Assembly (NCBI RefSeq): GCF_014641855.1
Contig: NZ_BMII01000030.1
Span: 1 to 64,000 of the forward strand
DNA: 64,000 nt
Direction: 5' to 3'
Source of the DNA: Shewanella inventionis
GTDB taxonomy: Bacteria > Pseudomonadota > Gammaproteobacteria > Enterobacterales > Shewanellaceae
Shown one piece after another: positions 57,001 to 64,000 of the stretch (within the stretch, counting starts at the first letter, position 1; each line of letters opens with the position of its first letter). The position numbers and the translations under genes were made by a program. The notes under the pieces were generated by a model. The model was not told the DNA's origin, did not search any database, and worked only from the letters and a program-made list of their open reading frames with translations.

Positions 57001-57216
57001 GCAGGTATGCGCGTACGTCCTGTAATGATGACGGCAGCAGCAATCATAGCTGGATTATTGCCTATCCTTTATGGTACTGGAACCGGTTCCGAGGTGATGA
57101 GTAGGATTGCTGCACCAATGGTCGGCGGAATGGTTAGTGCAATCATACTGACACTATTAATTGTCCCCGTTGTATTCTTTTTATGGCGTCGTACTAAATT
57201 GATACATGAGGAATGA
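54088..57216 (+). CDS. cusA: HME-RND Cu(I)/Ag(I) efflux transporter CusA
   Basis: This 1042-residue RND pump has the motif IAIAIGAMVDGAIVMIEN (about 395-412), the form seen in the Cu/Ag (HME4) group, differing from DFGLIVDG in the CzcA of this window. Periplasmic Met residues such as WVMPIKTRIDMLATG match the CusA Met-triad region. It expels periplasmic or inner-leaflet Cu(I). GGAG precedes the ATG. No terminator of quality follows. Confidence 0.95.
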   Translation: MIESIIRWSVANRFFVLLASAILVGAGLFSLKNTPIDALPDLSDVQVIIKTSYPGQAPQVVEDQVTYPLTTAMLSVPGAVTVRGFSFFGDSYVYVIFDEETDLYWARSRVLEYLSQVVSTLPDNAKPQLGPDATGVGWVYLYALVDRTGKHDISELRSLQDWFLKYELQTVPGVSEVSALGGMVKQYQIKVDPDKLRAFGIPLNAIQMAINRGNQEIGASVVELSEAEYMVRATGYLENKEDIGNIPLGVNNNGTPLLLKDVADIGTGPQMRRGVVDLNGEGETVGGIIVMRFGENAQKTIDGVKAKLETLKKGLPEGVEVVTVYDRSGLIERAVSNLGFKLLEEFLVVALVCMVFLAHVRSSLVAIVSLPVGILTAFIIMHLQGLNANIMSLGGIAIAIGAMVDGAIVMIENMHKHMERTPLTPENRWQVVARSASEVGPALFFSLLIITVSFLPVFTLEAQEGRMFSPLAFTKTYAMAVSSALAITLVPVLMGYFIRGKVLPEHKNPVNRLLTAVYVPVLRKVLAFPKITLLFALFVLLIGVWPLNKIGSEFMPPLDEGDLMYMPTTYPGISIGKARQLVQQMDKLIYTVPEVKTVFGKVGRADSATDPAPLTMVETFIQLKPKSEWREGLTTESLKQELDSLVKLPGVTNAWVMPIKTRIDMLATGIKTPVGIKIAGPNLKEIEKIGKQLEEILKDVKGTSSVYAERVAGGRYIKVDIQRENAARYGLNIADVQQVVATAIGGMSISQTVEGLERYPINLRYPQDYRNSPEALALLPIVTPQGLRISLGDVADVIIENGPPGIKSENARLNGWAYIDIEDVDIGSYVDIAQKVVDDKLILPAGYSITWAGQYEYMERAKAKLTYVVPFTLFIIIILLFMNFRNVVEVGIIVGTLPFAMVGSIWLMYIQGFNFSVAVGVGFIALAGVAVEIGVIMLVYLNQAYREAIDHSSQQLEKFDELKLTQSVIQGAGMRVRPVMMTAAAIIAGLLPILYGTGTGSEVMSRIAAPMVGGMVSAIILTLLIVPVVFFLWRRTKLIHEE

Positions 57217-57392
57217 TAATATTTAGTTGATTAGGATAACGATGCAGATAAAAAATTGCATCGTTATTTTATATTGGATTGATTTTTATCATATTTTTTT
57301 TATTTTCATTAAATTATGTTTTTCAAATAAATTTTCATTGCTAAATGCAGTATTTTTCACTACTATTATTTGATAATCATTGGAGATATATT

Positions 57393-57785
57393 TTGCGTAG
57401 AATCCACTTAATCATGATGTTTGTTTTACTGACGTTTGTCGGTCAAACTTTTGCGTCTGTGATTATGCCTGGTACTATGCCAATGAATTCAATGACGACT
57501 TCAAATATGCCTGCTGAAAATGGCAAAGCATGTCATGACGCTAGTATGCAAATGAACATGAACATGGATATGAACATGAACATGGATATGAGTGATGATG
57601 CGGATGATAGTTGCTGCGCCCAAGCGTGCCATTGTCCTGTCGGATCATGTTTATCAGTCGCTTTAACTATGGCGATGCCAATGCTTAAATCAGAAGTCAG
57701 CTTTGTTAATGCTGCAACAATGTTTACCTCAGCACTAATGCCTCAGTATTTTTCATCTTTATACCGTCCTCCAATATTTGCCTAA
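57393..57785 (+). CDS. Small exported Met/Cys-rich protein before DUF411-copABCD
   Basis: This 130-residue protein probably starts at TTG 57393, with GGAG 7 bases upstream, exactly as in its paralogue at 50611. It has a signal peptide ending TFAS, a Met-rich run (MQMNMNMDMNMNMDM) and the cluster CCAQACHCPVGSC (about 75-88). It ends FSSLYRPPIFA. The longer frame from 57345 would lack a normal signal start. DUF411 begins 137 bp later. Probably periplasmic Cu binding; exact role not known. Confidence 0.75.
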   Translation: MRRIHLIMMFVLLTFVGQTFASVIMPGTMPMNSMTTSNMPAENGKACHDASMQMNMNMDMNMNMDMSDDADDSCCAQACHCPVGSCLSVALTMAMPMLKSEVSFVNAATMFTSALMPQYFSSLYRPPIFA

Positions 57786-57811
57786 CATAGGCACAGTTAC
57801 GCCTTTTTTTT
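57780..57811 (+). promoter_or_regulatory. Alternative hairpins with T8 run after the leader gene
   Basis: AGGC (57789-57792) can pair with GCCT at 57801-57804 to give a short stem ending in eight T residues. Alternatively it can pair with GCCT at 57780-57783, which overlaps the last codon and stop of the leader gene. The stems are only 4 bp, so this is suggestive of attenuation, not proof. Confidence 0.4.
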
Positions 57812-57921
57812 GCTAGCTGTCCTAGCCAATCATGTAGTTTCAATTTTTTAACCTTTTGGTTAATAAACTGACATTAAACCGCGTTGTTTAATGTGACGAA
57901 ATTTGATTTGGAGGCAATATT

Positions 57922-58437
57922 ATGTCTGCTCTATATCGCAATTCTATTCGTTTTTTTCGTGTCATAGGTACTATTTTTATTCTGCAAACTATGGGAGGGA
58001 TATTAATTGCCCGTGCAGCAGAGCCCGGCACTACGGAGCCATTACTCACCGTTTATAAAGATGCTAATTGCGGCTGTTGTGAGAAATGGCTAACGCATAT
58101 TAGTGAGCGTGGATTTAGTGTTAGTGCCCACAATATTAACAACCTTTATGAGTTTAAACAGTCAAAGGGCATTCCTGCTTCAATGCAATCTTGCCATACC
58201 GCAGTGTCATCTCAAGGTTTTGTGTTTGAAGGGCATGTCCCTGCAAAATTGATTAGTCGTTTTTTAGCCACCCCTCCTAAAGATGCTATCGGCTTAACCG
58301 TACCCGCTATGCCAGTGGGCAGCCCTGGTATGGAGTACCAAGATAAATTTATGCCATATCAAGTCTTACTGTTGAAAAAAGATGGTAGTAGCCAGGTTTA
58401 CGCCCAAGTAAATTCTCTTGAGGAGTCTGTACAATGA
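57922..58437 (+). CDS. DUF411 exported metal-binding protein
   Basis: This 171-residue protein has a signal peptide (to about ARAAE) and the DUF411 motif NCGCCEKW (about 49-56), a thioredoxin-like CGCC site. Further ligands lie in MQSCHTAV and in a Met-rich C-terminal stretch (PAMPVGSPGME). The family accompanies copper oxidase genes; it is thought to bind copper. GGAGG precedes the ATG. Its stop overlaps copA by 4 bp. Confidence 0.9.
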   Translation: MSALYRNSIRFFRVIGTIFILQTMGGILIARAAEPGTTEPLLTVYKDANCGCCEKWLTHISERGFSVSAHNINNLYEFKQSKGIPASMQSCHTAVSSQGFVFEGHVPAKLISRFLATPPKDAIGLTVPAMPVGSPGMEYQDKFMPYQVLLLKKDGSSQVYAQVNSLEESVQ

Positions 58438-60452
58438 AATCTCAATACATGATAAAACCCATTATTCAAACGCCAGACAGTGAACCCAACAACAGCCGAC
58501 GCCGCTTTGTGTTTGGTGCATCCGCCATGTTGGCATTGATGTCGATCCCTTTCCCTAAAAATGCCTTTGCCAATGCGTTAAGCCAATCGTTGAGCCAGCT
58601 TTCTGGTAAAGTGTTTGACTTATCAATTGACTATAAAATGGTTAATTTTACCGGGAAATCTGCTCGGGCCACTGTGGTCAACCAATTGCTGCCCGCGCCG
58701 TTATTGCGCTGGAAAGAAGGTGAAACAGTCACCTTAAGAGTAAAAAATAACCTCGACCATGATAGTTCTATTCACTGGCACGGTATTATTTTACCCACCG
58801 AAATGGACGGTGTGCCTGGCTTTAGCTTTGATGGCATTAAACCCGGTGAAACATTTGAGTATCAATTTACCGTCCAGCAAAGTGGCACATATTGGTATCA
58901 CAGTCATTCAGGCTATCAAGAACAAACCGGTTTATTCGGCGCGATTGTGATTGATCCAGCGACCCCCGATCCGGTCATATATGACCGTGACTATGTGATC
59001 ATGCTGTCTGATTGGTCTGACGAAGCCCCTGAAAACATTTATGCCAAATTAAAGAAACAAGCCGATTACTATAATTACCGTGAGCGTACGGTAATGGATT
59101 TTTTCTCTGACGTAGATAAAAATGGCTTAGCCAATACGTGGAACGCTCGTTCGATGTGGAATAACGCGCGCATGAGTGACAGAGACATATCTGATGTTAC
59201 GGGTTCAACTTACACCTATTTAATGAATGGCAATCCTCCGCAACAGGGCTGGCAAGGGTTGTTTGAACAAGGTGAGAAAGTGCGCTTACGCTTTATAAAT
59301 AGTTCAGCGATGACCATATTTGATGTGCGTATACCGGGTCTTAAAATGACTGTTGTTGCCAGTGATGGTCAGAACATTCAACCGGTGTCTGTGGATGAAT
59401 TTCGAATCGGTGTTGCTGAAACCTATGATGTGGTTATTGAGCCAGAGGTTGATAATGCCTATTGTATTTTTGCTCAGAGTATCGACCGCACCGGTTTTAC
59501 GGTAGGTAACCTTACCTCAGATCCCAGTTTACATGCTCCTATTCCCCCAATGGATCCAAGGCCTGTCCTTGGCCACAGTGATATGGGCATGGATATGAGT
59601 GACATGGATATGTCAGGTATGGACCACAGCAAAATGGACATGGGCGGCGGCGATATGTCAGGCATGGACCACAGCAAGATGGCTATGGGCGGCGGTGATA
59701 TGCCAAGCATGGATCACAGCAAGATGGCTATGGGCGGCGGTGATATGTCAGGCATGGATCACAGCAAGATGGCTATGGGCGGCGGTGATATGTCAGGCAT
59801 GGATCACAGCAAGATGGCTATGGGTGGCGGTGATATGTCAGGGATGGAACACAGCAAAATGGCAATGGACGCTGCGAAAGCGACAGTCTCAGGACTAGGG
59901 CTTGCAGGCTTTGGCAGTAACAATGAAATTAAACACATTGACACCGAGTTCGGCCCACAAGTGGATATGCGTGCCGATGCCCCAAAAAGTGGCTTACACG
60001 ACCCCGGGATTGGATTGCGTGACCATCAACAGCAATTTAACCGCAAAGTATTAACTTATGGCGACATTAAAGGCTTACATCCTACCTACGACACACGCCA
60101 ACCTAGCCGCGAAATTCAACTGCATTTAACCGGCAATATGAACCGCTATATGTGGTCTGTGAATGGGGTGAAATTTATGGACGCCGCGCCATTAGAGTTT
60201 GAATACGGAGAAAGACTGCGGATCACCTTAGTGAACGACACGATGATGACTCACCCTATGCATTTGCATGGTATGTGGAGTGAGTTAGAGACAGGCGACC
60301 CTGATTTTATTCCCCGTAAGCACACTGTATTAGTTCAGCCGGGTTCTAAGATCAGTTACTTAGTCACCGCCGATGCAAAAGGGCAATGGGCATATCATTG
60401 CCACTTGTTATTCCACATGCCAGGCATGTTCAGAAAAGTCGTGGTGAAATAA
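58434..60452 (+). CDS. copA: Copper-resistance multicopper oxidase (CopA/PcoA type)
   Basis: This 672-residue periplasmic oxidase has a Tat signal NNSRRRFVFGAS (about 18-29). Copper sites are HWHGIILP, YWYHSHSG, HPMHLHGMW and the type 1/3 motif WAYHCHLLFHMPGM. Between domains 2 and 3 is a Met/His-rich repeat region (about 377-485) of GGGDMSGMDHSKMAM units. It oxidises Cu(I) to less toxic Cu(II) and stores copper. Coupled to DUF411, followed by copB after 11 bp. Confidence 0.96.
   Translation: MKSQYMIKPIIQTPDSEPNNSRRRFVFGASAMLALMSIPFPKNAFANALSQSLSQLSGKVFDLSIDYKMVNFTGKSARATVVNQLLPAPLLRWKEGETVTLRVKNNLDHDSSIHWHGIILPTEMDGVPGFSFDGIKPGETFEYQFTVQQSGTYWYHSHSGYQEQTGLFGAIVIDPATPDPVIYDRDYVIMLSDWSDEAPENIYAKLKKQADYYNYRERTVMDFFSDVDKNGLANTWNARSMWNNARMSDRDISDVTGSTYTYLMNGNPPQQGWQGLFEQGEKVRLRFINSSAMTIFDVRIPGLKMTVVASDGQNIQPVSVDEFRIGVAETYDVVIEPEVDNAYCIFAQSIDRTGFTVGNLTSDPSLHAPIPPMDPRPVLGHSDMGMDMSDMDMSGMDHSKMDMGGGDMSGMDHSKMAMGGGDMPSMDHSKMAMGGGDMSGMDHSKMAMGGGDMSGMDHSKMAMGGGDMSGMEHSKMAMDAAKATVSGLGLAGFGSNNEIKHIDTEFGPQVDMRADAPKSGLHDPGIGLRDHQQQFNRKVLTYGDIKGLHPTYDTRQPSREIQLHLTGNMNRYMWSVNGVKFMDAAPLEFEYGERLRITLVNDTMMTHPMHLHGMWSELETGDPDFIPRKHTVLVQPGSKISYLVTADAKGQWAYHCHLLFHMPGMFRKVVVK
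59640..59864 (+). repeat. 45-bp in-frame tandem repeat in copA
   Basis: Five units start at 59640, 59685, 59730, 59775 and 59820, each encoding 15 residues (MGGGDMSGMDHSKMA with small changes). Units 3 and 4 are nearly identical, so copy number is likely to vary. Other frames here stay open only because of the repeat. Confidence 0.93.
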
Positions 60453-60463
60453 GGGGAATACAG

Positions 60464-61177
60464 ATGAATAAAACGAATTTAATGGCCTTGGGACTGTTGA
60501 GTCTGAGCGCCACATTGACTAGCTCAGCTGTGTTTGCCGGCGGTAATGATGACCCTCTATTAACAAAAGTCATGCTGGATCAATTTGAAAAAGGCGTGGA
60601 TCCGCAAGATCCCACCCAGTTTAGTGCACAAGCCTGGTTAGGTTACGATTTGAATAAGTTGTGGCTTAAAACTGAAGGTGAATATTCAAATAGTGATAAG
60701 CAAGATCTTGAAATTCAGGCTCTTTACAGTAAGCCCATCGCACCATACTGGGATGTACAATTCGGTATTAAAACCGATATCAAACCGACGCCGACTCGTA
60801 ATTGGGCTGTGATTGGGGTTCAAGGGTTAGCGCCATATTTCTTTGATATTGACGCGGCCTTATTTATAGGTGACCAAGGCCGTACGGCTATGCGCTTGAG
60901 TGCGGAATATGAACTCTTAATCACTCAAAAGTTGATACTCACACCTGAAGTAGAAGTTAATTTATTTGGTAAGGACGATGCTGAACTTGGAATAGGCTCT
61001 GGCTTATCTGACGTCAGTGCAGGGCTGCGATTGAGATACGAGATTGTTAGAGAGTTCGCACCCTATATCGGTGTGGATTGGCGTCAGAAACTCGGTAATA
61101 CCGCCGAATACAGCCGAAATGAAGGGGAAGATACACAAGAAACCCAGTTTGTTATTGGTTTTAGAGCGTGGTTCTAA
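60464..61177 (+). CDS. copB: Copper-resistance outer-membrane protein CopB
   Basis: This 237-residue protein has a signal peptide (to AVFAG) and an outer-membrane beta-barrel pattern with alternating segments such as LWLKTEGEYSNS, GIKTDIKPTPTRNW and a C-terminal FRAWF. The family (CopB/PcoB) works with the CopA oxidase. The Met-rich N-terminal region of Pseudomonas CopB is absent. ATG 60464 with AAGGGG upstream is chosen over the longer frame from 60386. Confidence 0.92.
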   Translation: MNKTNLMALGLLSLSATLTSSAVFAGGNDDPLLTKVMLDQFEKGVDPQDPTQFSAQAWLGYDLNKLWLKTEGEYSNSDKQDLEIQALYSKPIAPYWDVQFGIKTDIKPTPTRNWAVIGVQGLAPYFFDIDAALFIGDQGRTAMRLSAEYELLITQKLILTPEVEVNLFGKDDAELGIGSGLSDVSAGLRLRYEIVREFAPYIGVDWRQKLGNTAEYSRNEGEDTQETQFVIGFRAWF

Positions 61178-61291
61178 GACCTCGTTCGTACACTGAGTTA
61201 TAAGCTTGGTGCCAATATGTTAGCTCAGCCAATATTTAATCATTTATGTAAACCGTTTTCGATCGTTAAAAACAATATAAAAGGAAATATC

Positions 61292-61714
61292 ATGAAATTA
61301 TTTAACAACGTTTTAGTCGTAACAAGTCTATTCCTGAGTGCTTCAGCATTTGCTCATGTCGGACTGAGCAGTTCTATGCCCGCTAACGGTGCCATGCTAA
61401 GTCAAGCCCCAACAACGCTTGAACTGACCTTTACGGCTCCGGTACGTTTGGTCAAATTAACAATGCAAGATGAGAAGCAGCAAAGCGTACCGTTAACATT
61501 ACCTTCAAGTGCGGCCAGTCAAGCTGAATTTTCATTCGCCCTACCAGCATTAAACGCAGCTAATTACACAGTTAACTGGATGATCATGGGTGACGACGGT
61601 CATAAGATGAAAGGCAACATGAGCTTTATGCTACATAACTCTGGTATGAACACTCGCAGTGCAACGCCTATGACAATGGAGCATGAGACTAGCGAGCACA
61701 CTGCACATCAATAA
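61292..61714 (+). CDS. copC: Periplasmic copper-binding protein CopC
   Basis: This 140-residue protein has a signal peptide cut before HVGLSSSMPANGAMLSQAP, so the mature N-terminal His is a Cu(II) ligand. The GDDGHKMKG motif gives the other His. A Met/His-rich tail follows. It is the CopC/YobA fold, passing copper to CopD. ATG 61292 has AAGGAA upstream; the frame from 61217 is not used. 14 bp before copD. Confidence 0.94.
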   Translation: MKLFNNVLVVTSLFLSASAFAHVGLSSSMPANGAMLSQAPTTLELTFTAPVRLVKLTMQDEKQQSVPLTLPSSAASQAEFSFALPALNAANYTVNWMIMGDDGHKMKGNMSFMLHNSGMNTRSATPMTMEHETSEHTAHQ

Positions 61715-61728
61715 GTGGATGAGTAAAC

Positions 61729-62625
61729 ATGATATTAACCGTGTTTGACATATCGGTGTTGATATCTAAATGGGTTATTTATCTTAGTGTTGCCGCCGTT
61801 ATTGGCGGCACATTGATGCAATATCTCATTAAGGGCCAACCGAACCTCGGCATTAGCGTTACAAAATATACCGGCCTAGGTGCTGTTTTGGGGTTGATTG
61901 CCGTTAGTATCAACTATTTTGCGCAAATAGGGGCTTTTGCTGAAAACGGCTTGATGGGAATGTTCGATGCGCAGATGCATGCTTTTCTGTGGCCAACCCA
62001 GGTAGGGCAAACTGTGCTTTGGCGCTTAATCGGTTTTGGGTTAATGCTAGTGGCTAGTGGTTTACTGTTACATAAGAACCGCTATATCAAAAAGTTTTCT
62101 GCGGTATTAGCCATTATCAGCAGTCTGTTAATTGCTGTCACGTTTACTTTTATTGGCCATAGCACTGAACTAGGATTGATTGCTCAAGGCTTGATATTGA
62201 TACACGTGTTGATCATTGGCAGTTGGATAGGCGCTTTTTATCCATTATGGAAATTATGTAGCACCGATGACAACATCGTCATAAAAAATGTCATGGATAC
62301 ATTTGGTCGTTTAGGCATAGTGATTGTCATTCTTGTGTTGCTCTCAGGCATGGGAATGGTGTGGATGTTGTTTGATAGCCCCACTGAATTATTCAGTTCC
62401 GATTTTGGTATCGCGGTCACCATCAAGCTCTGTTTGGTGGCTATCATTTTGCTTATAGCAGCATGGCATAAATTGGTTTTAGTACCGAAATTAACGATTG
62501 CGCCTCCATCATTTGCAAAACAAAAACTACAAAAATCGATTGGATTAGAAGCATTAATAGCAGTACTGATATTAGCGACAACAGCGGTACTTTCGAGCGT
62601 GCTTGGTCCTATGAGTCTTGGATAA
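61729..62625 (+). CDS. copD: Copper-resistance inner-membrane protein CopD
   Basis: This 298-residue protein has about eight membrane segments and conserved His in FIGHSTELG and AWHKLVLVP, as in CopD/PcoD. It is thought to take copper from CopC into the cytoplasm or pass it along. GGATGAG precedes the ATG. The start and length are normal. Confidence 0.92.
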   Translation: MILTVFDISVLISKWVIYLSVAAVIGGTLMQYLIKGQPNLGISVTKYTGLGAVLGLIAVSINYFAQIGAFAENGLMGMFDAQMHAFLWPTQVGQTVLWRLIGFGLMLVASGLLLHKNRYIKKFSAVLAIISSLLIAVTFTFIGHSTELGLIAQGLILIHVLIIGSWIGAFYPLWKLCSTDDNIVIKNVMDTFGRLGIVIVILVLLSGMGMVWMLFDSPTELFSSDFGIAVTIKLCLVAIILLIAAWHKLVLVPKLTIAPPSFAKQKLQKSIGLEALIAVLILATTAVLSSVLGPMSLG

Positions 62626-62652
62626 TCACTATAAATTGACAGAGAGATAAAA

Positions 62653-63144
62653 ATGAAAAATAGACCTTTAACAATACTCATAACCACCGGGATATTACTG
62701 ATGTCCGCAGGACAAAGCTCATTGAGCTTTGCCCATGGTGATGAAACTCACCCTATAGAACAAAAAGCGTTTATCGGTGTTGATTCCGCCGCGGGTAATG
62801 TTGTCAAACAATTTCATGTTGCATTACAAACGGGCAATGAGGCTATTGTCAGGCAGTCATTAGCTGTCAATGTGCAAATTTATGAAGGTGGAAAAGTAGA
62901 ACGTTCACTTACGGATTATGCCAATCATCACATGCTTGCAGATATGGCCTACTTAAAAGGGTTAACCATAACGCCAAAAGAACACCAAGTAACGATTACA
63001 GATGACATTGCTATTTCAACGTCAATAAGTCACGCCCAAGGTGAATATAAAGGTAAAAGTATTGACTCAATGACCATGGAAACGCTTGTGTTAATTAAAC
63101 AAGCGGATGGTCATTGGAAAATAACCCACGTGCACTGGTCGTAA
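62653..63144 (+). CDS. Exported NTF2-like / DUF4440 protein
   Basis: This 163-residue protein has a signal peptide (to FAHGD) and an NTF2-like fold: a helix VVKQFHVALQTGNEAIV, then strands ending in DGHWKITHVHWS. Such proteins occur after copABCD genes in several gammaproteobacteria; no reaction is known. The mature N-terminus HGDETHPIEQ could bind Cu. GAGAG precedes the ATG, 27 bp after copD. No terminator of quality is seen in 63145-63280. Confidence 0.82.
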   Translation: MKNRPLTILITTGILLMSAGQSSLSFAHGDETHPIEQKAFIGVDSAAGNVVKQFHVALQTGNEAIVRQSLAVNVQIYEGGKVERSLTDYANHHMLADMAYLKGLTITPKEHQVTITDDIAISTSISHAQGEYKGKSIDSMTMETLVLIKQADGHWKITHVHWS

Positions 63145-63281
63145 CTAATAAAAATTTCATCAACCAGATAAGGGATTGTCTTGAGGTTCTTTGTAGGTGC
63201 TCCCAAGAAAACCACAAAGACTCAGATCATGTTAATGCATGATATTTTATGGAAAAGGATTTCCATTTTTTTATATAAAAA

Positions 63282-63304
63282 AAGACCGGAATAACTCCAG
63301 TCTT
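63282..63304 (-). terminator. Rho-independent terminator of cueP
   Basis: On the minus strand AAGACTGGA and TCCGGTCTT (one mismatch) form a 9-position stem, followed by seven T residues. It lies just after the cueP stop. Confidence 0.8.
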
Positions 63305-63326
63305 ATGTTAATTTTGAATTAAAGTA

Positions 63327-63878
63327 TTAAATTTCAATAAGTTGCATAGTAGTAATGCAAGTTCTATCGTTATTAAAAGTAGACAGTACCTCTCTCGCCA
63401 CTCTTTCGCTTCCGTCTTTTGCTTTATGATAAATATTGAATGCTAAGTTTTTATCTTTTGGAACCCAAAAGTCTATAAATCCATCCCGTTGTGTCGTGAC
63501 TTGTTTGTCTATTAATGTTTCACCTGTATCAGTATCAATCATGACAACTTTCATTACTTGATTTTTTATCTCACCGGTACAACCTGTTAAAACATGATTA
63601 GTACATGGATGAGAACTATTAATGTAAGGAGCTATTGAAAGAAAGAATTGATCTTTTGGTATAGCTACAGAACTACTTTTTCCATCTGCGAAAGTTGCAA
63701 CTATTTTGTTGGGTAGAACTTTTATCATTATCCCATCATTATTTTTGTATAGTGTATGAGCTGTCGTGACAGCACTTTTGTAATCTAACTTTTTGAATGA
63801 TTCAGAATCTATCGTTGTAGCATATGATTGACTTGAAAATGCAACTATAAGTGCTAATAGAATGTGTTTTTTAATCAT
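63327..63878 (-). CDS. cueP: Periplasmic copper-binding protein CueP
   Basis: This 183-residue protein has a signal peptide (to SYATT) and matches Salmonella CueP: FFLSIAPYINSSHPC, TGCTGEIKN, GFIDFWVPKDK and a C-terminal TCITTMQL. The three conserved Cys are in SHPC, TGC and RTC. CueP holds copper in the periplasm and can supply SodC. It is convergent with the cop operon and has its own terminator. Bases 63879-64000 carry its promoter region and no other gene. Confidence 0.9.
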   Translation of the reverse strand: MIKKHILLALIVAFSSQSYATTIDSESFKKLDYKSAVTTAHTLYKNNDGIMIKVLPNKIVATFADGKSSSVAIPKDQFFLSIAPYINSSHPCTNHVLTGCTGEIKNQVMKVVMIDTDTGETLIDKQVTTQRDGFIDFWVPKDKNLAFNIYHKAKDGSERVAREVLSTFNNDRTCITTMQLIEI

Positions 63879-64000
63879 GGTCTGAGTTTTCCTATATAGT
63901 GTATAAAATATTTTTATTTAAACGTGCCTCGCTTATTTTTATTGTAACGTTTGTGGTTTTATATATATTGATCTAATTAACATTATTGATATCGGCCTGA

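Noticed and set aside
59599..59898. 99-residue plus-strand frame with repeated Trp/Cys motifs
   Set aside because: It is a shifted frame of the 45-bp repeat inside the copper oxidase gene.

Overview
The window reads as chromosome of a Shewanella-like gammaproteobacterium into which metal-resistance DNA has been inserted. The genus is an inference from the ppc / argE <-> argCBFGH layout and the character of the flanking genes. No 16S gene is present to prove it.

Layout. (1) 1-1849: IS66-family remnant with a truncated tnpC. (2) 1865-2141: two tandem, degenerate tRNA-Asp-like sequences separated by a strong terminator. (3) 2368-21888: housekeeping block with cinA, a large DUF2339 membrane protein, a DUF1439 lipoprotein, ppc, argE, and the divergent argC-argB-argF-argG-argH cluster with a paired ARG-box operator. 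It continues with a 47-bp tandem repeat, a CpcT/CpeT-like protein, a lipoprotein, an MFS transporter and a 5'-truncated sulfotransferase-like gene. (4) 22405-43210: a visibly more GC-rich Tn3-family transposon of about 20.8 kb. It has perfect 40-bp inverted repeats and a 5-bp target duplication (AATAC). (5) 43216-45589: an ISAs1-family transposase remnant split by a group II intron (43480 to about 45366). (6) 45816-63878: an AT-rich copper-resistance island.

Transposon. Its tnpA carries one in-frame stop just before the first catalytic Asp. At the other end is a Tn4651-type resolution module, tnpS/tnpT, with a core site between the two genes. Cargo is an AAA+/DUF4143 ATPase overlapping merR, then merT-merP-GDCC protein (no merA). 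Next come a PbrR-type regulator with two near-identical operators driving an FTR1/cytochrome permease and a CDF exporter, and a czcCBA efflux operon with a PII-like protein and lspA. A sterol-desaturase-like gene and an AraC regulator complete it.

Copper island. A MerR-type regulator and CopA P-type ATPase clear the cytoplasm, and a CusCBA-type RND pump (CusB with a fused CusF-like domain) clears the periplasm. The DUF411-CopA oxidase-CopB-CopC-CopD set and CueP bind or oxidise periplasmic copper.

Most interesting signal. Four small exported Cys/His-rich proteins sit at the head of metal gene sets, in both the transposon and the island. They end in a shared C-terminus (LYRPPI in three, PPIA in the fourth). 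In at least two of them the CCTCCAA in those last codons is complementary to the TTGGAGG ribosome-binding site of the next gene, which suggests leader-type control.
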